Of a stretch of 64,000 nt of DNA, positions 11,322 through 22,395 are shown in pieces (positions within the stretch are counted from its first letter, which is position 1; the number at the start of each line of letters is the position of its first letter). The position numbers were made by a program, and so were the translations under genes. The stretch covers positions 61,645,502 through 61,709,501 of the forward strand of contig NC_134701.1 of NCBI RefSeq assembly GCF_043290135.1, written 5' to 3'. This DNA comes from Rhipicephalus microplus. Its lineage: Eukaryota; Arthropoda; Arachnida; Ixodida; Ixodidae. The notes under the pieces are model-generated. The model saw only the letters and a list, made by a program, of their open reading frames with translations, was not told the origin of the DNA and ran no database searches.

Positions 11322-11728
11322 GTGCTGAGGTGGAATCAAATTGTGTTTGGCAGGGCTGAGTGCCATATGTTGTGTTAATGTTCTTGTTGTCCTATGTCAC
11401 AAGTGTATGTTGAGTGAGTCAAAATGTTTGTTACGGTGATGTGATATATAGTAATGATGTGAGTATAGTAATTGTTGTAATGAGAGAACTTTGTACATTT
11501 GTATTGTTTGAAATGTGTGATGAAGTGTTGTAGTCATGTATCTGTGGCTATATTTCATGTGTTGTGGAATTGAATTACAATGTACAGTTGTATTGAGTGA
11601 TCTATTGTGAATGTGAAGTGTCATGAGCGCCGGATTGTGTTACAGTCTGTGAGAGTGTGTGGCGACTGTTCGCGCTCGTTTGTGTGGTTTTGAATATTAT
11701 GAGATAATATTCTTAAAGTGGGGGGCAG
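11322..11728 (+). other. 3' internal region and polypurine tract
   Basis: About 400 bases rich in TGT and ATG words with no long open frame. AAAGTGGGGGGCAG at 11715-11728 directly precedes the 3' LTR and serves as the plus-strand primer. This short stretch stands where pol would normally lie. Confidence 0.7.
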
Positions 11729-12886
11729 TGTCACAGAACGAGCGCTCAAAAAGAGCGCGCCGCCAACTCCTCGCGACGAAACGCCGGAGTGACGCCGCGA
11801 GGTCAACAATAAAAGGAAAAGAAAAAAGAAAACAAGCTCCCCGGGCACGCTCCCTCTCCCCGCGGAAGCGTGGCTTCGCCGACGAACCTCCTCACCCCAC
11901 AACGTCGGCCGAGCAAGCACTCGATTTTTCTAGAAGGAAAGGGGCGTGGTCATACCGAGTTGAGTCATCCGCCGCGGAGGGCATTCCAACCGTCTCGCCC
12001 TCTCCCCAGCCTTCGCTGCGTATCGCGCCGACGAAATGACAAGAACCTTCTGGAATCTCGCGCGGAAGGTATTTAATCGAGCAGCCGAGACGAGAGAGCA
12101 GGAGAAGACGGAAGTTAGCGCCAGAGCGCGTAGGGATTCCGCCGTGTAATCGGCGAAGGTTTTGTCCGTAGAGACAAAGCAGGAGAAGAAGATGATTTCC
12201 ACCTGAGGGGTGACGACTCGAGCTACAGGCAAGAGTGTGTGTTTACCGCTATCGAGCGAAGACGCGTGGCAACAGCTGCGTGTGTGAAGCCGACGTGTTT
12301 CCGGCGAAGAAGTCTGAAGCTTGGAGAGTGGCCTATTGAAGACGTGAGGTTTCCTGGAAGAGAAACTTTGGCGAGGTTTCCTGGAAGAGAAACTTCGGGG
12401 GCTGCGGAACGACAACAACGCTGGACTTTGAGTGAGTGATTCTCGGAAGAGTATCATCCCGACTTTTGTTCCAAGAACTTCGGACTGAATAGGTTTTCTA
12501 TCTCTTTAGTCTTTAAGGGTCTTGGTTGTTCAATGCATGCAACTGCATTGTAGTGCGTATTGTTGTCTGTGTCCGTTGTTTCGAGTGTGGCTGTTTGTAC
12601 TGTGTAGTACGTTGTTTGATTGGTGACATATTGTATGCAACTATTGTGGCGTGTGCATTCTTGTGTATTGTTTTCGATCTGCCATTATTGAGAATATAGT
12701 ATTGTTTGTTTATCAACTCTCGGCTCTGACTTGTTCTTTGGGCCACAGCCGGCGTCCGCTGGCGCACCAAAAAGGACCACTTCTAAATTCTCCACGCTTT
12801 CGTGGTGCGGTTCGGGGGGCCGATAGTTCGGCCCTTGGAATTAGGCCGGCGATCGCCTCCCTAATTAACGGGACCTGTGTGTGACA
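11729..12886 (+). repeat. 3' LTR (1158 bp)
   Basis: Same sequence as the 5' LTR apart from about five substitutions, a 3-bp (AGA) insertion near 12188 and a 27-bp tandem duplication near 12340-12385 (GAGGTTTCCTGGAAGAGAAA repeated). It ends in GTGACA, followed by the CCATG target duplication. Confidence 0.9.
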
Positions 12887-12891
12887 CCATG

Positions 12892-13840
12892 CATTCGACA
12901 AACCATCAGTAACGCTCTTAGAGAAGGCATTTAAATCAAACCGAGAACGTGAACAACGAGAGTCATACCTTATCCACCGATTTAACACCCTCGATGGAGG
13001 AATAAATGAGAATCCTGGTACACTTGCAGCAATTAAAGCATTAGAAAACAATACCGGCAAAAATGAAAATAGTAACTGAGTTCATGGCACTGCAGCTGCG
13101 AAGGGTACTGGACAACTCTAAACAATTTCAAGTGTAACTACTGTTCCTAAGTACAGCTGTCGTCCGTTTTCTGTTTTTACTTTACTACCCAATCAATTGT
13201 GCCAAGCATGACATGCCCAACAGCAACCCTGTGCACAGTCGGAAGGCCTCTACTGCACGCGTAATCCAGAAGCGGGCAAGCAATTCGCATTGCATCCATT
13301 TACCAGCCTCTGCAGCAATACGTGACACCCTTCTTTGTACGACGAAACGTTGACGGGGCGCCGAGTAGTTAAGGGCTTAAACTTCTTAAAAAAAGCTTGT
13401 TTTGCCCCACACCAAACCACCAGAGCCAGGAGGCGCCGTCTGGTCGGGAATAATGCGTTAGTGAAAGGAAGCATACACAGACCACTGACATCAGAAAGGT
13501 GAAGGGGAGAAAAGGGAGAGAGATTAAAGGGGAAGTGGAAGGAAGAGTGGAAGGGTGGCGCCCGGGGGGAGTCCACATTATATTCTTTTTCACTTTTTTC
13601 TTTCTTTTTTCCTTTTTTCTTTTCTTTTCCTTTTCTTTTTTCTTTATTTCGGTCTTTTCTCTCTTTCCCTCTGATTTGAGATTGTATAAAGCTGAGCACC
13701 AACAAACTGTACCTTTAATCCTGATGAATGCCAGGCTCTAGGCCGAAACGTCGAAATAAACCACGTAGTGACCGCTCACGGAGAATCTACTTGACTATAT
13801 GCAACGCTACGGCCACTCGACCACCATTCCTGCCTATATA
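12892..13840 (+). pseudogene. PLE-A C-terminus, 3' UTR and terminal region
   Basis: Continues the PLE-A copy split at 8052. The C-terminal endonuclease codons (about 12892-13078) are followed by the 3' UTR, a GGGCGCCGAG block near 13355, a pyrimidine-rich stretch (13580-13670) and the terminal region. The latter holds CTGATGA (13721-13727) and GAAACG (13745-13750), then ACCACGTAGTGACC and GCAACGCTACGGCCACTC. The same order recurs at 62180-63090. It ends in CCTGCC followed directly by an AT repeat. Confidence 0.8.
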
Positions 13841-13865
13841 AATATATATATATATATATATATAA
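13836..13865. repeat. Short (AT)n tract at PLE-A end
   Basis: TATATAAATATATA... begins exactly at the CCTGCC end of PLE-A and stops at the first tandem repeat unit. Confidence 0.9.
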
Positions 13866-14024
13866 GGGAAAGAAGTGTATACCTAAGGGCTCGTTTTTCC
13901 GTGTTTTAACACAATATTAATGAGATCTAACAGACAGTAATGCCAAGGAATGTACAGGGGAAGTTATTAGAACCAATGTAACGTAAATAACAAGAAAGAA
14001 AAGTGGATGAAAAAATAACTAACC

Positions 14025-14097
14025 GTGGGCAGGAATCGAACCTACGACCTTCGAATAACGCGTTCGATGCTCTAACCACTGAGCTACCACAGCGGCC
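14025..14097 (-). repeat. tRNA-like SINE module, unit 1
   Basis: On the minus strand the 73 bases give a D-arm (GCTC/GAGC), a five-pair anticodon-like stem (TCGAA/TTCGA) and a T-arm with GGTTCGATTCC, a perfect B box. The A box reads TGGTAGCTCAGTGG. The two ends cannot pair into an acceptor stem and there is no U before the would-be anticodon, so it is a polymerase III promoter relic, not a working tRNA gene. Confidence 0.8.
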
Positions 14098-14486
14098 TTC
14101 CCTTCATCCACTTTTTTGGGCTTATATGTGAATTTAGAAGTAGAAGCGACAGTCAGTGCCATTTATAAGCCAAACAACGAGTGTGAAAACACTCTTATGC
14201 GTATGTTCGGCGTCACGTAGCACGTGAACTTATTACGAGCGGGAAGCCGAATAATTGTCCCTCTTATACAACCTAAACACACCAAGTCTGCCATTACGAG
14301 ACCCTCATTCAATGAAATAAGGGAAAGAAGTGTATACCTAAGGGCTCGTTTTTCCGTGTTTTAACACAATATTAATGAGATCTAACAGACAGTAATGCCA
14401 AGGAATGTACAGGGGAAGTTATTAGAACCAATGGAATGTAAATAAGAAGAAAGAAGAAAGAAAAGTGGATGAAAAAATTACCAGCT

Positions 14487-14559
14487 GTGAGCAGGAATCG
14501 AACCTACGACCTTCGAATAACGCGTTCGATGCTCTAACCACTGAGCTACCACAGCGGCC
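14487..14559 (-). repeat. tRNA-like SINE module, unit 2
   Basis: Same module as at 14025, one period later, with a GTGAGCAGG instead of GTGGGCAGG edge. A and B boxes are kept. Again there is no acceptor-stem pairing. Confidence 0.8.
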
Positions 14560-14948
14560 TTCCCTCCATCCACTTTTTTGGGCTTATATGTGAATTTAGA
14601 AGTAGGAGCGACAGTCAGCGCCATTTATAAGCCAAACAACGAGTGTGAAAACACTTTTATGGATATGTTCGGCGTCACGTAGCACGTGAACTTATTACGA
14701 GCGGGCAGCTGATTAATTGTCCCTCTTATACAACCTAAACACACCAAGTCTGCCATTACGAGACCCTCGTTCAATGAAATAAGGGAAAGAAGTGTATACC
14801 TAAGGGCTCGTTTTTCCGTGTTTTAACGCAATATTAATGAGATCTAACAGACAATAATGCCAAGGAATGTATAGGGGAAGTTATTAGAACCAATGTAATG
14901 TAAATAACAAAAGAAAAGTGGATGGAAAAATAACCAACACTGTGGGCA

Positions 14949-14949
<1 letters not shown>

Positions 14950-14995
<46 letters not shown>
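14950..14995. repeat. (AT)n microsatellite
   Basis: A pure AT tract of about 46 bp that truncates the third tandem unit and abuts the PLE-B foldback. Confidence 0.95.
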
Positions 14996-15336
<341 letters not shown>

Positions 15337-17124
15337 CGTACACTGACCACTACACCGCACCACGCTACAGAATCGTCTTCAATGAAACAGGCTTGTGTAG
15401 GCACGGGCGCGTACATTCCTGCAGTTACTGCAAAGGACGGATTGTTTACTCCACAAAGAGGAACGTGCTCTCCTTGTGGTGCCGTGTGCAATCTTTTGTG
15501 CGCATTTCGTCTTTTGAAGGAGTAAAGAGACCTTTTCGTGTTAACTGGGCAGTTGCTCCGCAAAACTTTTCATACCCATGTCACATGGACAGTGCTCCTC
15601 TTTGCTGAGAAAGAGAGAGAGAACTAAGCACCGCTGTGTGTAGGTGGTTATTTTTTGTCAGAGTAGTATTTTGAGCTGTAAAATACAATTCTAGTTGAAT
15701 AAAAACAAATTAGCTCAACTCCTAATTAGGCCTTCATCATCCAAAAAACCATGGTCGTTAACCTTCTCCCTGGTCCAGTTGGTCAAGCTGTGGGGTAAGC
15801 TTAGAAGCTGAGTTTCCGACTTGTACTTGAGTCCACTGCTTTATTCTTCGCTAATTTGTGAAGTGCTGCCATCGCTTCTAGTTACTTTATGCAAGGCTGA
15901 TCAGATTTATCAGACACCGAAGCACAAACATTTTTGTGGCGCTTCTAGTACGGCAGAGCTAGGACATTTTAAAAGATTTTTCACAATCATCGGCTCACCG
16001 CAGCTTCGATAAAGTAGCGATGAGGCTATTCATTTTTTAATAAAGAAAACAATTTTTCTGAAGCAGCAAATGCTCTCACTGGTCTATAAAATTATTGCTC
16101 GTTTTCATCCATAACAAACAAGTACAAGACGCTATCGCGCCTTGTTCTGTATCCCGCTTTGTGATGCTACAGTACAAGGAGCGAAAGAGTCTCATAGGCT
16201 GCCCGCACCGCAATGAACGTTCAAGGACGATCGTCACCGCAAAAATTTTAAAAACATTTTACTTCAATAAAACTCTGGTAACATTTTCATGTCCTTGTAA
16301 CAATATAACTAAGTGATTACTGTGGTGAAGGAAACTTTTGCCTTAGTTGTTGGTTTCCCCAGTGTGTGTCTCAGCCCCCCAACTTTTCTCTCCAGAGGGG
16401 GGGGGCCGGGGGCTCCGCCCCTCTTGCCCCCTCCTGGTTGGTACGCCGAAGAATGTCAGCCATGGTTGCGAGAAAGTCTGCCTAAAAAATAACGCGTGCA
16501 AAATCGCGTTGCCAGCGTGCAGCAGATTTTACAAAAAAAAATACTTATTGCGTATCGAAAGCGTGCATGGATGCGTGCAGTAAAGTAAAAATGTTGACAA
16601 AGGTAATCACTATGGCAGGACTGCTTGACACATGGAGCTCAACATAAAAAGCATTCCCATAGGCATGCAGTCATTCGCATTTCATGTTGTAAGCGGAGCC
16701 GTCCTTGACTTGTGAAACGCACTTCGCCCCACGAGGACTACGCCATCTACGCTTACCAGAGATTAACAATTGACGATGTCTTCTTCGATCGGGCGGGTGG
16801 TCGCAGTGTTGCGTTTTCGAAGACAAGTCCATTGACTGGTGCGACGAGAGGCCGTTGATTGAAACGACCACTGTACCAGTCGTTCACTTTGTTTTACTGC
16901 TATTACCCTACATTTGCTTACTCTATTCACAAGCATATACGCATGATGATTAGAGAGAATCTCATGAATTTGATATGCATGTACACAATATTCTCAAAAT
17001 ACCACCAATAATGACGTCACAGGGAAAATCTGATGCCTGTACCACCTCCTCCCCCTCCCTCCAGAAAAAAAATGTCTGGCTACGCTTGTGTTTGACACAA
17101 CATTGTTCACCGAATTGTACTGTG
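15337..17124. other. Unassigned region, no gene recognised
   Basis: About 1.8 kb without a recognisable domain. A frame open to 15608 has several Cys and Arg residues but no known motif. GC-rich runs at 16376-16440 and 17030-17070 resemble the block near 1430 and probably belong to an old repeat family. Several AATAAA words near 16040 and 16265 are unremarkable in AT-rich DNA. Confidence 0.5.
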
Positions 17125-17206
17125 AATAAATGTGAACAAAGAAAAGTGGGTGGAAAGATAACTTATGGCGGGCAGGAACGGAACTTGCCATCTTCAAATA
17201 ACGCCT

Positions 17207-17209
<3 letters not shown>
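17125..17209 (-). repeat. Fragment of the tRNA-like repeat unit
   Basis: The AAGAAAAGTGGGTGGAAAGATAAC block is followed by a diverged minus-strand B-box region (GGGCAGGAACGGAAC) and half of the tRNA-like module, then cut by the AT tract. Confidence 0.7.

Positions 17210-17274
<65 letters not shown>
17210..17274. repeat. (AT)n microsatellite, left flank of gypsy-1
   Basis: A pure AT tract ending exactly at the LTR edge TGCGAGG. The right end of gypsy-1 also abuts AT. Confidence 0.95.
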
Positions 17275-17276
<2 letters not shown>

Positions 17277-17404
17277 CGAGGAACCGGTTTATTCGGCCAG
17301 GCTCGAGCTCAATCACGCTGGTGATGATATTCTTAGATGAAGAAGATGTACAGGTGATGATGATTACAAAGAGAATAAAGAGTCATTCGCTTGTCGCGCT
17401 CACA
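17275..17404 (-). repeat. gypsy-1 3' LTR (130 bp)
   Basis: In element orientation it runs TGTGAGCGCGACAAG...GGTTCCTCGCA. It differs from the 5' LTR at about two positions. A GCGCGGGGGAATTAG stretch just upstream (17405-17419) is the likely polypurine tract. Confidence 0.9.
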
Positions 17405-17451
17405 CTAATTCCCCCGCGCGGTGAAAGCGGCCGCCTGGTCGCTTGACAGTA

Positions 17452-18072
17452 TTATGAAATGCGTCGCGCATAAGGCTTTAAACGGGATACGTGCACAATC
17501 TCTGTTCCTCGGCAACAATGATCAGGACTAGCGCTAAGAGGAGATTCGCGGTAATTGACAGGAGATGTCTGTTCGACCACCGTGTATGGCCCAATGAAGC
17601 GACTGATGAATTTGTCGCATAGGCCGGGGACGCGTAGTGGAGTCCATAGAAGAACTTCGTCACCAGGGGAAAAACTCACAACACGGCGAGACGAGTCGTA
17701 GCGAGATTTTTGAGTGTCTTGAGAGAGGCCGGTGTTAACACGGGCCTGGTGACGGCAGTGTGCGAGACGAGATAGGAATTCTTCAGAGAAAGGAGCCGTC
17801 GAGGGTGCAGGGGCCGAAAGGAAAGAGACATCCAGAGCGAAGCTCGGCGAGCGACCATGAACGAGAAAAAATGGAGAAAAGCCGGTAGTGCGTTGAGCAG
17901 CCGTATTATAGGCGAATGTCACGAAGGGTAGAATTGCATCCCAGTTCGTGTGGTTGGGGTGAATGTACATGGCGATCATGTCCGATAGGGTCCGATTAAA
18001 CCGTTCAGTCAATCCGTTTGTCTGCGGGTGGTAGCTAAAAGTGGTCTTGTGAACAGTGTTCGATGCACGCAA
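17452..18072 (-). pseudogene. gypsy-1 integrase, C-terminal half
   Basis: Rear part of the integrase that inserts the DNA copy into the genome. It holds the third acidic catalytic residue in NGLTERFNRTL, the TGFSPFFLVHGR block, the GDEVLL and RFIGPYTV (GPY/F-type) blocks, and the terminal EIVHVSRLKPY. A frame change at about 18072-18076 separates it from the front half. Confidence 0.85.
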
Positions 18073-18075
18073 AAC

Positions 18076-19554
18076 TTACTTGACAATGGAACATAGGAAG
18101 ACTTTGCCACCATCACTGAGAAGAATGCGTGGAGCTCCATGACGCAAAAAGGTGTGGCGAAGAAAGAAATCGGCGATCTCAGTGGCAGTCCCAGATGGTA
18201 TAGAAGCTGTTTCTGCGTAGCGGGTAAGGTGGTCGACTGCCGTGACAATCCAGCGATTCCCATTGGATGATATAGGAAGAGGGCCATACAAGTCGATTCC
18301 AACGACTTCAAAAGGTGAGGCGGGACAAGGAAGAGGTTGCATTAAGCCAGCCGGAGCAGTTGTCGGTCGTTTTCGTCGTTGGCAATTGACACAGAAAGCG
18401 ACGTACTTAGTGACGGCTGAAGAGAGGCCAGGCCAAAAACAACGACTTCGTATTTTGTCGTAAGTCTTGTGGTAGCCTAGATGAGCAGCGGTTGGATCAT
18501 TATGAAAGGCTTCCAGAACTTCACGTTGCAGAGAATGTGGGATGACGGGTACCCACTTGTTGCCATCGATGTGGTAAATGTAGCGACATAAAGCATCACC
18601 GACAAGCTTAAATTGTTTAAGTTGCCGACGGAGTCTGGCGTTTGGAGGAGTAGTAGAGCCGATCAAGCGGTCAACAATGGTGCGGCAGTATGGGTCGACA
18701 CGTTGTTGTGAAACAAGGACGGATAGAGTGGCAGGTGATGAACTTAGCGCTGAGATTTGAGAGGTGCTGTTGTTTTGGAGTATCGATGGTGAATTGCTTC
18801 CGCTGGGCAAAGTACAGCGTGATAGAGCATCAGCATCTTGATGCTTCTTCCCAGATCTGTAGGCGACATCGAAATCATACTCCTGTAAGCGAAGCGCCCA
18901 GCGACCAAGGCGACCCGATAAGTTTTTCAGCGATGAAAGCCAGCATAGGGCGTTATGGCCAGTCACGACGGTAAAATGACGGCCGTGAAGATATGGTCGG
19001 AATCTTTGCACTGCCCAAACAACAGCAAGGCACTCCTGCTCGGTGATAGTGTAGTTCTTTTCTGGAGCGGTAAGAGCACGACTTGCGTAAGCAACGACGC
19101 GTTCGCGTGAGTTTTTGTCACGCTGCAAGAGTACCGCACCGAGACCATGACTACTTGCGTCGGTGTGAAGGATGGTGGGTGCGGTGGAATCGAAGTGGCA
19201 AAGTACCGGATCCGACGTGAGGGCTTGCTTCAATGCCGTGAAAGCGCTTTCGCAGTCTTCGGACCAAATGAAGGGGACGTTCTTTGCGAGGAGTTGATGG
19301 AGCGGAGACGCAAGTTCCGCGAAACCACGTATGAAGCGCCGGAAGTAAGAAGATAACCCAAGAAAGCTGCGCAGGTCCTTCTGGCGTAGTGGACGAGGAA
19401 AATGAAGGACAGCGGCAAGCTTCTGGGGGTAGGGCCGAATTCCTTCTTTTGCTGACAAGGTGGCCGAGAACCTTGATTGTCTTGCTAGCAAAGGTACATT
19501 TCTTGGTGTTAAGCTGTAGACCGGCTTTTGCAAGGCATGTGAGGACTTCGTCAA
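18076..19554 (-). pseudogene. gypsy-1 RNase H and integrase front half
   Basis: A 492-residue open stretch. In order: the RT connection (DLRSFLGLSSYFRRFI), RNase H with LHTDASSHGLGAVL and the ADALSR end, the integrase zinc domain (HLGYHKTYDKIRSRCFWPG and CVNCQRRK), and the core with GIDLYGPL and LSDGGKVF, giving two of the three DDE acids. The zinc and catalytic residues visible here are intact. The upstream RT lies in another frame. Confidence 0.9.
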
Positions 19555-20368
19555 GACGTTGTAGATGCTGCGAGAACGTGGATGAAAACACTACTATGTC
19601 ATCGAGATAGCACAGACATGTTTTCCATTTCAAACCACGCAATACGCCGTCTATCATGCGTTCGAAGGTGGCGGGCGCATTACAGAGTCCAAAAGGCATC
19701 ACATTGAACTCGTACAACCCATCTGGCGTTGAAAAGGCGGTCTTCTCTTTATCAGACTCCGACATTGGTATCTGCCAGTAGCCTGACCTAAGGTCGAGGC
19801 TGGAAAAATACTCTGCGCCCTATAATCAATCCAGTGCATCGTCGATCCGAGGGAGGGGATAAACATCCTTGCGCGTTATTTTGTTTGGCGCATGGTAATC
19901 GACGCAGAAACGCACTGTCCCATCTTTCTTTTGAACGAGAACAACTGGAGATGACCAGGGACTCGAAGAAGGACGTATGATGTTGCGTCGTAGCATGTCT
20001 GAGACGTTTTCCTCGATGATTTTGCGTTCTGGCTGAGACACGCGATATGGACGCCGATGTACAATACGAGAGCCGTCAGTCTAGATGCTGTGAGTAGCGG
20101 TGGTAGTCATGCCTAGGGCGGGCGAGTTCACGTCAAATAGAGAACGGTGTCTATTTAACAGGGCGAGCAAATCTTCAGTTTGATCAGGTGCTAAGTCATT
20201 GCTTATTGTCGCCGACACAGGTGTGGCAGAGGCATTGAATGGCAATGATTGCGACTTCGGAACATCGTTGTGGTTGTTGTTCGGAAGAGTAACAATCGCA
20301 ACAGGCTCACTGTCGACCGCGCAAGATACTGTTGAGCCACAGGGGAGCAGTACACAATCGGGCGCCAT
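19151..20368 (-). pseudogene. gypsy-1 reverse transcriptase, broken frames
   Basis: The RT is spread over three frames. 20081-20368 carries the linker after protease. 19826-20041 carries [38 protein letters not shown] and [11 protein letters not shown]. 19151-19765 carries GLYEFNVMPFGLCNAPATFER and the catalytic YLDDIVVFSS (about 19590-19620). A stop at 19826 and a shift near 19450 disrupt it. The YLDD box is intact. Confidence 0.85.
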
Positions 20369-21209
20369 TGAAGAAGCGAATAAGCCCCGGTGTGATCACA
20401 ATGCCCCTACGTAAGGTATGACCGTAAGGGAGAATCAGTACGTCGCCATCCACAATGTCGGTGCAATTAACACTTAGAATTTCATCGATGTATGGCCGAA
20501 GTACATAATCTGTCTTGGTGACAAGGCGGATGCGTCCATCTTGTTCAAGCGGAGAAGAGTCAGTGGCGTTTAGATGCAGGAAGCGCTGATGACATGATAT
20601 GAAAGCGGGCGCAGAAGACAAAAAATCCCACCCAAGAATGAGAGCGTGGGTGCACTCACGAAATACCGCGAAAACAATGTGATGACGAATGCCTTCTATG
20701 CAGACACGAACGGTACACTGTGCAAGTGGACGAATGAAAGCGTTGGTCGCCGCACGTAGAGGTGGGCCGCCATAAGGTGTGGTGACTTTTCGAAGGCGGG
20801 AACAAAAATCAGCACGATTAATCGAAACGGCAGCGCCAGTGTCTACAAGAGCCTCAACACGTACACCTTCTACAAACACTACTATCAAATTCAATGGCCG
20901 CTCTGGAGGAATTGTTAGCTGTGCAAGGGATGCAGTTTCCCCTCCTAAAACTGCATTGGGGAGTTTTCCGCGTGGGCGTTCGTGGAATGGGAGGCGGGCC
21001 GTAGAGGCAACACTGAACGGCGACCTGGCGAAGGCGACCTGCGTCGAGACGTACGGGAATTCCCAGGCATCTCCGTGTGGTAAGTAGGTGACGGTGAACG
21101 GTAATAGGACGATCGAGAGAGTGGCCGTAAGTAGTTCATGGTTGGACGGAAGCTTCGATGTTCTTCGGGAGCATAGCCGCGTTGCTCGTCTTGTTGGCGC
21201 CTTCGACAA
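20307..21209 (-). pseudogene. gypsy-1 protease
   Basis: A retropepsin-type aspartic protease with ALVDTGAAVSI at its active site (about 20830-20865) and the HALILGWDFL end block. It overlaps gag by about 264 bases in the -1 frame, the arrangement used by elements that translate protease by ribosomal frameshift. A ~29-bp deletion near 20370, absent from the duplicate at 29880-29935, knocks the 3' part out of frame. The deletion is therefore later than the tandem duplication. Confidence 0.85.
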
Positions 21210-22180
21210 AACCGAGCGATATGTCCTCGATAGCTGCAGCAGTAACAGATTGGTCGAGGTGGGCGCTGAGGTGCATAGTTAGGTGGTGCTCGCACTGGCG
21301 GTGATAAGGAAGCCACAGGCGTATGGTCTGCTGTTGTAGGCACAGAAACGGTGGGTGCAGCAGAGAGCGCGGCAACTTCGGCGTACGTGCCCGTCTGGCG
21401 CACGCAGGGACTGTTGGAACACGTCGCACGCGATGCGGAGGCGATCTCTTGTTTAATCAGGTCTCGCAAGCTATCTTTCTCAGGAGGTAAAGTAACTTCT
21501 GCAGCACAGGAAGAGCAGCGCCCGTGCAGCTCTTCACGAACGATGTCGCGAATAAGCGCACGCAAGTCGAGGGGTGCAGGCAAACGAACGTCGGTGGCAT
21601 CGTAGCAAAGGCGAAGAGACTGAAGCTCGTCAAGTCGCTGACAGATGGTTATCACGTCCTGGGTGGTGGCAGGATTTTGCGTGGCGAGGGCGTTAAAGGC
21701 GACGGTGTTAATGCCTTTAATAATGTGGCGTATTTGGTCGTTTTGAGACATGCCGGTGTTAACGCGCTTGCACAGTGCAAGGACATCCTCAATATAAGAG
21801 GTGTAAGATTCACCCGGCAGCTGCGTGCGTTGAGCGAGTTTCTTCTTTGCTGCCTCAGTGCGAACTGCAGGGGCACCAAATACCTGACGAATTTGCTGCT
21901 CGAAAGTGTCCCAGTCGGGAAGATCCGGGTGGTGGTTCCAGAACCAAGTTTTCGCAACATCGGACAAGTAAAATGGGACGCTGCGCAACTTGTGTAGATT
22001 GTCCCACCTGTTCAAATCGCTGACGAGGTCGCAGTTCTTGATCCAGTCTTCGACATCATCGCCTCGGAGACCGGAAAACACAGGTGGATCACGCAGGCGA
22101 GTGTTGTTCGGCGGAGCGGGTGGCGGTGGCTGCAGTAAGACGGCGACGTTGGATAGGCCAGGGTTTTCTTGGGCCGCCAT
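20945..22180 (-). CDS. gypsy-1 gag, intact
   Basis: A 411-residue gag with ATG at 22180 (a GCCGCCATGG context) and no internal stop. The capsid region carries FSGLRGDDVEDWI, SDVAKTWFWNHHPDLPDW, GESYTSYIEDVLALCKRVN and HIIKGI (about residues 40-180). One CCHC zinc knuckle, CYCCSYRGHIARFC, lies at about residues 312-325 and is followed by an Arg/Ser-rich tail that probably binds RNA. An open frame continues upstream of the ATG but has no start there. Confidence 0.9.
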   Translation of the reverse strand: MAAQENPGLSNVAVLLQPPPPAPPNNTRLRDPPVFSGLRGDDVEDWIKNCDLVSDLNRWDNLHKLRSVPFYLSDVAKTWFWNHHPDLPDWDTFEQQIRQVFGAPAVRTEAAKKKLAQRTQLPGESYTSYIEDVLALCKRVNTGMSQNDQIRHIIKGINTVAFNALATQNPATTQDVITICQRLDELQSLRLCYDATDVRLPAPLDLRALIRDIVREELHGRCSSCAAEVTLPPEKDSLRDLIKQEIASASRATCSNSPCVRQTGTYAEVAALSAAPTVSVPTTADHTPVASLSPPVRAPPNYAPQRPPRPICYCCSYRGHIARFCRRRQQDEQRGYAPEEHRSFRPTMNYLRPLSRSSYYRSPSPTYHTEMPGNSRTSRRRSPSPGRRSVLPLRPASHSTNAHAENSPMQF

Positions 22181-22268
22181 GGCAGGGGGTTGTATGCAAC
22201 GACCCGAGCGGAGCTCCAGCGAGAACGAGCGAGAGGACTTGAGGGAACGAAAAGCACAGTCCACCACT

Positions 22269-22395
22269 TGTGAGGAACCGGTTTATTCGGCCAGGCTCGA
22301 GCTCAATCACGCTGGTGATGATATTCTTAGATGAAGAAGATGTACAGATGATGATGATTACAAAGAGAATAAAGAGTCATTCGCTTGTCGCGCTC

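Larger units (their letters stand above)
8053..12886 (+). mobile_element. gag-protease-only LTR retrotransposon inserted in PLE-A
   Basis: A complete LTR-to-LTR unit with TG...CA ends (TGTCAC...GTGACA at the 3' LTR) and a 5-bp target duplication CCATG at 8048-8052 and 12887-12891. Inside are a primer-binding site, gag, a retropepsin-like protease, an unassigned tail and a polypurine tract. Reverse transcriptase, RNase H and integrase are absent: only about 410 bases separate the last open frame from the 3' LTR. It is therefore non-autonomous and must have been mobilised by a relative. The LTRs differ by about five substitutions plus 3- and 27-bp indels, so the insertion is young. Confidence 0.9.
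13866..14949 (-). repeat. Tandem array, ~455-462 bp unit with tRNA-like module
   Basis: GGGAAAGAAG starts a unit at 13866, 14321 and 14783, giving periods of 455 and 462 bp. The third unit is cut at the AT tract just inside its tRNA-like part. Each unit holds, in plus-strand order, a GGGCTCGTTTTTCCGTG block, a GAGATCTAACAGACA block, AAGTGGATG, a minus-strand tRNA-like module, and a tail ending ACGAGACCCTC. The same unit occurs in the opposite orientation at 60988-61457 and as fragments at 1370, 17125 and 60798. It is a SINE-like sequence behaving as a short satellite. Confidence 0.85.

Noticed and set aside
8053..12886. Full autonomous gypsy element
   Set aside because: No RT, RNase H or integrase motif could be found in any frame between protease and the 3' LTR.
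13499..13741. Phe/Ser-rich membrane-like protein (also 41597, 49396, 62750)
   Set aside because: These are frames over the T/C-rich tracts of PLE terminal regions, not real membrane proteins.
14025..14097. Functional tRNA gene
   Set aside because: D-, anticodon- and T-arms look good, but the ends cannot form an acceptor stem and the module lies in a repeated unit.
21524..21997. 157-residue plus-strand frame, identical at 31063-31536
   Set aside because: It is antisense to the gypsy-1 gag gene; identity in two places follows from the segmental duplication.
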